A stretch of 64,000 nt of DNA from Myrmaecium sp. VS I D KN 1 (lineage: Eukaryota; Ascomycota; Dothideomycetes; Valsariales; Valsariaceae). The notes below the pieces were generated by a model. That model did no database searches, was not told where the DNA came from, and worked only from the letters and a program-made list of their open reading frames with translations. This document shows, one piece after another, positions 57,199 to 64,000 of the stretch (position 1 is the first letter of the stretch; each line of letters starts with the position of its first letter). The translations under genes and the position numbers were made by a program. The stretch is taken from NCBI GenBank assembly GCA_019775845.1, contig JADQAV010000007.1, forward strand, positions 62,390 through 126,389, in the 5' to 3' direction.

Positions 57199-58212
57199 TA
57201 CGAGTTATTGCCAAGTCATCGGCCTGGGCAAGCCATCCTCCGTCCGTGGGCGTCGTAGGGGGTGTCGGGATGGGCCAGCCCGCAGTTCGCAGCCAAAGTA
57301 TTGTACAGTGGATCAGATGCTACGCGCTGTTCAGCAGTCGGCGGAGACGCGACCTTGGAGGTGGGATGTGCGGGGCCCGGTAGTTTGCTACCGAGTTAGG
57401 CCGCAAACGGAAACGAGCGATTTGAGAGAGTGAGCGCGATGCAGCCTGGGCGACACTGAGTACTTATGGATGGACAGGTGGTAGTTATCATGAGAAGGTT
57501 TTTCACCCTGCCAGAGGCCCACGCTTGCTCGTGTCAAGGTTGTGCAAGTGAGAGTGCTCCAAAGTGCAAGTGGGAATCTGTCGATTGCTGGGGTTCAGAT
57601 TCTAGGTAACACGTCATGGGCAGGCGGAACTCCACGGAGCTCACCACGATCGCATGATGATGATATTTTGTATATTTAAATATCCATTTTCCTATGCATC
57701 TGTATGAAAAAAGCTATGCCCAGAAGTGAAACCACCGAGCCAGCAAAATAGAACTACCTGCTACAATTCAATAACAGCGGCTGTCGAATGAACAATGAAA
57801 CCAAGCCAACTCGCCATCGAAGATGAACGCCATGCTAGTCCTTCCAGCCCAAAAAACCAAAGAAAAGAAATAGGATATCTACATAGAATGCTTGAATATC
57901 TTCCCCGCATGACCAAGTCCGACATGACCAACGTATGTCGTCTTCACTGAATCGTGCTATTGAACAGGATAACAGAATGGTTGAACCACATGGGGCGCTG
58001 AAAGAAGAGCAATGAACCGCCGAGGTTGACAATGAAATGTACTGTAAAGGGGTATTTCCGGATGCCACGTGCTCGAGAAAGGCCGCAAGTTAAGGAAAGG
58101 GGTCGGAGAGCACGATAGCCTCACGGCCACCATAGGCGAGCTATGAGGATCTGGTTATAAGGATGGTGTGAGGAAAGGCTGACCACCGACGATCTTACAC
58201 GGGGATCGAAGT
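57199..58212. other. Intergenic region PAN2 promoter / DBF4 3' flank
   Basis: About 1 kb. 57640-57900 is AT-rich. No coding signal. Confidence 0.6.
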
Positions 58213-60314
58213 TTAGACCAGTATATCATCTTTGAGAGGACGTTCCAGTTTGCTAAGAAGGTCATCGAGCTCAACCCAGTTTTCCATCGTTAGAGCAAAC
58301 TTGCGGTGTTTCCTGGAAACCACATGCTGAATGGAGTCAGAAGTGAAGTTCAAGTAAATATGGCGCCACAACTTACCTCATCGAAGTCAGTGAACTTCTC
58401 CCTGCAGTTTTCGCAGTAGCCGGCCTTACATTCCTTCTCAACGCTCTTCTTTCTACGAAGGGCAGCAGCCTGCTTTTTAGCCTGTTCCTCCTCGGATATA
58501 TCTTCTTGTATACCGGCGAGAGTCTCCTGAGCCTTCCTTTTGGCAGCTCTTGCAAGTGGTGCGCGATCGTTGTTGATGGCCGCCCTAAAATCGTTCATAT
58601 ATGAGGAACCCATGCTATTTCCCGACGGGCCACTGTTCTTCTCCAAAATCTTCCGCTGCAGCTGGTGCATCTCCTTGCTCGTACCAGCACGGGCGCCAGG
58701 GGCTGCCGCCGTCGAGGATATCATCTGAGATCGGATTGCGGACGTGATATTGGAAGGCTGAACACCGGATGCAACAGGCTCCCCGCCGGCGAATCTGGGC
58801 ATCGCCCTCAGATTCGCTTGAGCGCTACCAAAAAGTGGAGGCATGCTATCGGGATTGCCTCGCTTGGCTGGAATTATCTTCGGAGGATCAAGAGGCTTCG
58901 AAAGTCCGTCTGCATGGCGCGTTGCAAGGTTGTTGTTCTCAGCAAGCACCGGATCGTTAGGGTCCTCAAAAGGTGTGAATTGTTTCGCAGCCAATGCAGC
59001 CGCCGCACGAGTCCTCGGTGCCGCTAGCTTGAGCTGCTCCGCTTTAGCTTCCGCCTTCTGTTTCTGTTCTTGCAGCTGTAGACGCTTGGAGTGGTTTGGA
59101 TCCTCTACGAATGGGCAGCGTCCAGGTCCGGTAAGACGGAACTGCGGCCACTTCCCTTCCTCCTTCGTTGCAGCCTTTGGATAATCCCGGACCATGACTG
59201 GACGCGTCTTCTCGTCCATATCGTGGACATAAATATAGCATCCGCGGAATTGGACCATCTCCTGCGTGGCCACACTGTAATCACGGTCGGCGGGCCCATT
59301 GAGCTTCTCATTTTGCAGCAGCTTCCCCAGATCCTGCCCAGTACCGCCTCGAGTGTGAAGAGAGGGCTGCTCGCCAGTATCAGTGTTGAACATGGTGGTC
59401 ATCATCCGGTTCAGCTTTTCCAAGGCCCATATCTTCATACCCATATCCTTCGCCTTGAACAAGATATCTCCGGTATTGCTTTGTTGCCTGGAGACCAATC
59501 AGAACCTGCTCACACCTCAGTTCGATATCTTGGCTTACCCTTGATTCTGAAGCTTCTTTTGCAGAGCGATATCGAAGGCATTCCTGTTCTTTTGCTGCAT
59601 TTCGGCAGTACGGTCGAGCAATGAGGGGTTGATCGTCTTGACCTGCGAATGCCTCTCGTGCGATACGCCCATGCTTGCACTAGCCACCTTCGACTCCACC
59701 GAACTGGAATTATCTGTATCTCTAGGTATGGGACGAGTCGTGATGACATGGGTGACAGATCGAGAGAAAAACTTTTCATGGCGCTATATTGAACAGGTCA
59801 GCACCGAGGCTGCGTTTAGGGAAGCCCTCCAACATACCGCTCCAAGTGCACGCAGCTGTGCGAGAAGTCTGATGCGAGCATCTTCAGGGATGCTCTCGAA
59901 GTAGAACGTAAAGGTCGGGAACATCTTCCGGTAGTGCCTCTGCCATTGTCGCACTGTCTCGAGGTTTTCCGCGGTGGTCTTCTGGGGTTTCTCCGCAGGC
60001 TTGGGCATAGGCTTGCCATCGCGGATAGCTTCGAGCTTCTTTTGGAAGGTGGTGGGTGGATTTGCGGCAGCCCGCCTCAAACCAAGTCGACGCGACTCCG
60101 CATCGTCGACCTCAATAATCTGTTTCTTTGCTGGAGGTGGTTGGCCATAAGCCATTTCTCTTTGGTCGCTCGCATGGGAACGCTGACGCTTCCCGACCAC
60201 AGGGGCAGCCCGGTATGGGGAATTGGTTGCATTCGGAACATTCGCGAGAGGAACTCTACGGGTCGTCATGTTGGAGAGGACCTGGGGCGACGGCGGTAGA
60301 GAAACCGCTGCCAT
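58213..60314 (-). CDS. DBF4: DBF4-type regulatory subunit of the Cdc7 kinase
   Basis: Activates the Cdc7/Hsk1 kinase that fires replication origins; the Aspergillus orthologue is NimO. Four exons (60314-59838, 59783-59539, 59487-58377, 58326-58213), 648 residues. The start MAAVSLPPSPQ followed by TRRVPLANVPNATNSPYRAA matches mould orthologues. A BRCT-like motif N is seen as HEKFFSRSVTHVITTRPIP (~160-178), and a helical KIWALEKLNRMMTTMF lies after the second splice. Motif M is RGCYIYVHDMDEKTRPVMVR with GRCPFVEDP. The C-terminal zinc finger (~600-624) reads YCENCREKFTDFDE then HVVSRKHRKFA and is split by the last intron, giving C2H2 ligands. It ends NWVELDDLLSKLERPL. An upstream frame to 60566 in another phase is non-coding. 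Confidence 0.95.
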
Positions 60315-61270
60315 ACGTAGAGGTTCTCCAGGCAGGTCGACAGTCGCGAGGGAGGGGCACAGTGAGCTCACACGCGATCTGCTATACGTTGCACAGCCGT
60401 CTAGCACGATGCACGACGCATGGTAAGGCAAGTCCAGGGTGAGGATGTCTGGCTGGTCAGCAACGAGCGGGTGTGAAAGTGAAAGCAAAGAAGTTGCCCT
60501 CGAGGATTCCAGAGGAGAAGCTGAAGTGTTAGCGAGTCGAGTTTGTGATTGTTGTGGCTGGCACACTCCGGTGACAAGATGTCAAAGCTCATGGGTTTCG
60601 CGCTAAGGGCAGGAAATCTTTGTCAGCGCCCCGAGGCATGAACGTAAACGAGGCAGCGACAAATACCAAGGCATAAATACAACCAACCACCTCACCTGCC
60701 AATCGCGCTCTCCTCTCAGCCTCGTCCGCAACCGATTGTGGAACGCGGGTTAGATGAATCCAGAACGCTTGTGAGTACTATGCATATAAGGTACTCTATC
60801 TCTATTCACTGTTTAGGCTCGGTGTTTTGGTACTATGGCGTCCTTGCAGCGAACGCGTTCCCATGGTTCCATTCGTCACGGGAAATTTAATAGGCAATTT
60901 CGGTATGGGTCTCCACACATAAGCATATGTATCCCTTGCAAGGCACGACGCCTCTATATTTGCTAGAACCGCTTGCATTTCGCTATTGTTATGATTCCCT
61001 ATTCTGCCTATAGCGCACAGTTTGTTCTTCATGCCCTCTTGCACATCAGTTTGTTGTTGCTTCCATGCCTCCTTTCAGAAAGCCCGATCCCTCTGCTCTG
61101 CTCTTTCCTCTCATATCATGTATCTCCCATCCGGTAGCTTCCATGGACATTCACCTGATTTCATGTTATGTTCCTTGGTATTGTTCCATCCGAGCCATTG
61201 CTGCTGCTGCAGTGTGAACTCAAACCTTATCCGTCAACGCTCACTCTAGTCCGGCCTTGCACCTCTCCTC
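60315..61270. other. Intergenic region DBF4 promoter / F-box-like gene 3' flank
   Basis: About 950 bp. No gene recognised; no perfect ACGCGT box upstream of DBF4. Confidence 0.6.
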
Positions 61271-62167
61271 TCAATCTAGCTCATCGAAACCGTCCCGTAC
61301 TTCAGCCTGGACCCATCTCCATACCGCCACGCGAACCTCCCTTCTAACAGCTTTCCAATGACCTTCGGTCCTCTTGTACGTAACGTTGCAATCCCGTCGA
61401 TGGAAGTTACTCCGCAACCTCCGGTCTCTGCGCTCGTACATGGTATCTTCACGATGACGGAATGTGGTGAGAGAGGGCAAAGATTGAGCAGCCGCACGCA
61501 TCCTCTTCCATTCCTTGGGAAGAATCGCTTTCCAGGTTACGTTGAGCCTCCTGAGGTTTTGCATCTTGGCGACGAATGCCAGAAGCTTATGCATAAACGT
61601 TGCCAGATTGTGAGCATCGCTGTACCACCTGTACCATTCCGATATCTTTTCCCTATGTACCATGCAAGGCTTCCAAATATCGAGATACAGCTCGCACGAC
61701 CGGAGAGTGGAAGCGATCGAGGGTTCTGCAACCCAGAAATACGGATATGGAAAGCTGAGACGGTTGATGAAAAGCGCATGATGAACATATTTCCGAAGGA
61801 TGTAGATGAACTCTGCTGATACTTGCTTATTGACTAGCATGATCTTGCATTGCATCCTCTCTACTGGCGGGAATTTGCGACGCCTGATAGGACGACCTGC
61901 TCCTCTCTCTTTGACATTTCTCGGCGCAAGATAGCAGACCTCCTCGTCCGGCAGGAGGTTCATATATACCAAGTTGCGTAACTCTGAAGGGAGGCTGAGG
62001 AAGGGGAAGCCCCCATACCGGCCCGGGACGACTGAAGAGAGCGGCGAGGACATAGAGGATCCGTCAGTGTGAGAAGCGGTTTCAATTTCCCGCCTGTGCT
62101 GTCTGACCGCGAGAAGTTGGTTGATTCGGAGGCAACACGACGCCTGTATGACCGTCAGTAGCGGCAA
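61271..62167 (-). CDS. F-box/2EXR-like protein, uncharacterised
   Basis: Single open frame, 298 residues from the first ATG; a second in-frame ATG at 62053 (MSSPLSS) would give 260 and may be the true start, since the first 38 residues look unstructured. The recognisable part is FPFLSLPSELRNLVYMNLLP (~residues 53-72), an F-box-like LPxELRxxVYxxLL helix typical of a very large fungal family. It is followed by CKIMLVNKQVSAEFIYILRK, the usual next conserved block. The remainder is helical and basic (WRWVQAEVRDGF at the end). Such proteins may be ubiquitin-ligase adaptors, but most are untested. Intronless, unlike most neighbours. Confidence 0.7.
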   Translation of the reverse strand: MPLLTVIQASCCLRINQLLAVRQHRREIETASHTDGSSMSSPLSSVVPGRYGGFPFLSLPSELRNLVYMNLLPDEEVCYLAPRNVKERGAGRPIRRRKFPPVERMQCKIMLVNKQVSAEFIYILRKYVHHALFINRLSFPYPYFWVAEPSIASTLRSCELYLDIWKPCMVHREKISEWYRWYSDAHNLATFMHKLLAFVAKMQNLRRLNVTWKAILPKEWKRMRAAAQSLPSLTTFRHREDTMYERRDRRLRSNFHRRDCNVTYKRTEGHWKAVRREVRVAVWRWVQAEVRDGFDELD

Positions 62168-62436
62168 CGGACGACAGTCACAGCCTTGCGACTATTGACA
62201 AGAGATACGGCGTGATTGGACAGCAGGTTATGAAGAGTCGAGGGGGGATAGTGACCTATCTTGGGCCGCATCAAGATCTCGGGTGAAGCTCACGGAGCGA
62301 CAAAGGATATAGCGGAAGAGGAACAAAACTATCTAAAGCAGAGATTTTATGCAGGGACCGAATACTTTTCGCCATACCTCCGTTTGTGAACGTCGCGAGG
62401 ACAAGTCAGAATTTGCTACCAAGTCGACAAAATTTT

Positions 62437-63688
62437 CTAGAACACGGAGATTCCTCCTGCAGGTGAGACGTCAGTCAGAGACAACTGCCAGCTCAGAATA
62501 CGTAACAGCTCACTCACCATCAACCACAAGATCAGCACCGGTGATGTAGCTACCACCCCGAGAACATAACAACACCAGTGGTCCGGTGAGTTCATGCGGC
62601 TGTCCCATCCTACCAAGCGGGGTTCTGGCCTCCCAAGTGCTTCTGGCATGCGCTAGGCCATCGCCTTCGTTGAGGATAGTATCCATATAACCAGGACTAA
62701 GTGAGTTTACCCGGATACCATACCGCGCCCATTCTGCGGCGAGGCAGCTCTTTAAATGGATGACGGCGGCCTTTGAGACATTGTATCCAACTTGCGGTTG
62801 TGGGAAGTTGACTCTATGACCGGAGATCGATGCGATGAAAACGATCGAACCGCCTTTTGATTGCTTCGACATTTGCCTTGCGAACCTTGTTAGCTCGTTA
62901 AAGCAGGGGAGACTGGGAGGGTTACCTAGCCACGGCCTGCGCAGCGAGAAAATTTCCTGTCATATTGATCTCGAGGACCTTCCGCCATTCCTCGGCTTTC
63001 ATGTCCAGGGCGTGCTGACATCCCACGACCCCGGCAAAGCCGCAGAGTATGTCCACGCTCCCTAATACATCAACGACCTCCTCCACGGCAGTAGTCAACG
63101 CATGATCGTCCGTGACGTCCACCTCCTTCACTACAATCTTCGCGGAGGGGAAGTCTGACTGCAGCGAGACCACGGCAGGAGATGATGAAGCAGGCCTTAC
63201 GTCAAAGAGAGCAAGGCCGCCCAAGCCATGTTCAAGAAGAGCGCGGCCTGCCTCTAAAGCAAGGGTTCCGGTTCCGCCAGTGACTTGAAAAGGGAGATAT
63301 TAATAGGAAAGAAGATGATACGATGTTTTTGATAGATGGATTCAGCGATGGCAAATGAACAAAAAAAAATACGGAAAGACGTTAACTGTAGCGTTCACTA
63401 AAGATACTACAGTACTGACTATAGAATGTCGAGATGGCAGAAACAGACTGCCGGTTATGCTCGATGGAAATAATGTAGAGACTCACATATAAATGAGAAC
63501 AAAAATGACATACTTATCGCATTTCCAGTAACCTCGAACCTCTTCCTTGCCCGCTCATCCGCGCTCAGGCCTTGTGGAACCGGTTCCGGCGGGGCTGTCT
63601 TGGACTCCTTCGATCCGTCTGAGAGGACCATCTCCGGGATCAGCCGGGTGGTTAAGGTGTCACGGTTTGAAATGTTCGTAGTCGCCAT
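62437..63688 (-). CDS. Short-chain dehydrogenase with N-terminal extension
   Basis: NAD(P)-dependent oxidoreductase resembling fungal polyol/ketose (sorbose or xylulose) reductases; substrate unknown. Four exons (63688-63514, 63283-62926, 62876-62518, 62456-62437), 303 residues. A ~55-residue polar extension precedes the cofactor loop ITGGTGTLA (59-67), a variant of TGxxxGxG. Further motifs: CGFAGVVGC (NNAG position), FIASISG with catalytic Ser194/196, YNVSK with Tyr209 and Lys213, and NSLSPGYMDT. The last exon encodes only GISVF and the stop; with the intron it restores LVVDGGISVF, the normal SDR ending, whereas read-through gives an early stop after VVDGE. A TATA box sits about 150 bp upstream. 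Confidence 0.9.
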
Positions 63689-64000
63689 CGTCACAAGGGA
63701 GTACGTATGGGCTAAGAAGGTGGGGAATGTAGTAGGATAAGTTGGAGAGATGTCGCCGTGAAATCCAATATTTATCCCCGGAAAATGACTTGCAAGCAAG
63801 ATTAACAACGTTATGGCAGAGGAAATGCCGTGACTTATATATACAGTAGTTGAAAGATTAAACTCCATGATTACTCATGAGACCGGAATTCCCCTTTCAG
63901 CCCCGGAAGCTGATCTGCCGGAATACTTAAATTCATTCATGAGGGGCAAAGATGAAGTCAACCCGGAAGTGCTGGGGTGAGGTGGGGTGGAAGTGCGGGG
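63689..64000. other. Upstream region of the second SDR gene, to window end
   Basis: 312 bp with the TATA box noted; no other feature seen. Confidence 0.6.
63836..63845 (-). promoter_or_regulatory. TATA box (TATATATAA, minus strand)
   Basis: TATATATAA on the minus strand, about 150 bp upstream of the second SDR gene's ATG. Confidence 0.5.

Noticed and set aside
60315-60566. Upstream extension for DBF4
   Set aside because: It runs in another phase until a Met at 60314 that matches the conserved N-terminus; no splice site was needed or found.

Overview
The window is nuclear DNA of a filamentous ascomycete (Pezizomycotina). Protein-coding genes are dense and lie on both strands. They carry short GT-AG introns, mostly 48 to 118 nt, and the gene set is that of a typical mould. 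The AP-1/Yap1 factor, DBF4/NimO, the LaeA-like methyltransferase and the Rap1 layout suggest Eurotiomycetes (Aspergillus-like); that placement is an inference. I saw no transposon, viral relic, CRISPR array, rRNA or convincing tRNA.

0-13 kb: aspartokinase HOM3 (minus, cut by the window edge), a class II-like sirtuin (minus), a Myb/SANT protein (minus), a LYC1-type lysine acetyltransferase (plus), a 10-exon DHA2 MFS exporter (minus), and a cysteine-synthase-like enzyme fused to a rhodanese domain (plus).

14-30 kb, all plus strand: ferric reductase, the SUMO ligase NSE2, a small single-pass membrane protein, a short-chain dehydrogenase whose last codons look frameshifted, the vigilin/SCP160 KH protein, and the telomere protein RAP1. 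RAP1 appears to carry an HMG-box-like segment assembled across an exon junction. NSE2 and RAP1 both have an ACGCGT box just upstream.

30-45 kb: palmitoyltransferase SWF1 (minus), an 11-exon LaeA-like methyltransferase (minus) with a 2.3 kb repeat-rich upstream region, a small secreted cysteine protein (minus), the Tudor splicing factor SPF30 (minus), YAP1 (plus) and a 59-residue mitochondrial ribosomal protein bL33m in three exons (minus).

45-64 kb: a 5 kb stretch without recognisable genes leads to an uncharacterised protein with a possible zinc-binding motif (plus). A microsatellite and G-quadruplex-prone convergent region follows, then PAN2 (minus), DBF4 (minus), an F-box-like protein (minus) and a second short-chain dehydrogenase (minus).

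For every complete multi-exon gene below, the proposed exons sum to a multiple of three and end at a stop codon. The genes are mostly unrelated housekeeping and regulatory functions. Loose themes are chromosome maintenance (NSE2, RAP1, DBF4, sirtuin), post-transcriptional control (SCP160, PAN2, SPF30) and redox, sulfur and iron metabolism (YAP1, ferric reductase, cysteine synthase-rhodanese).
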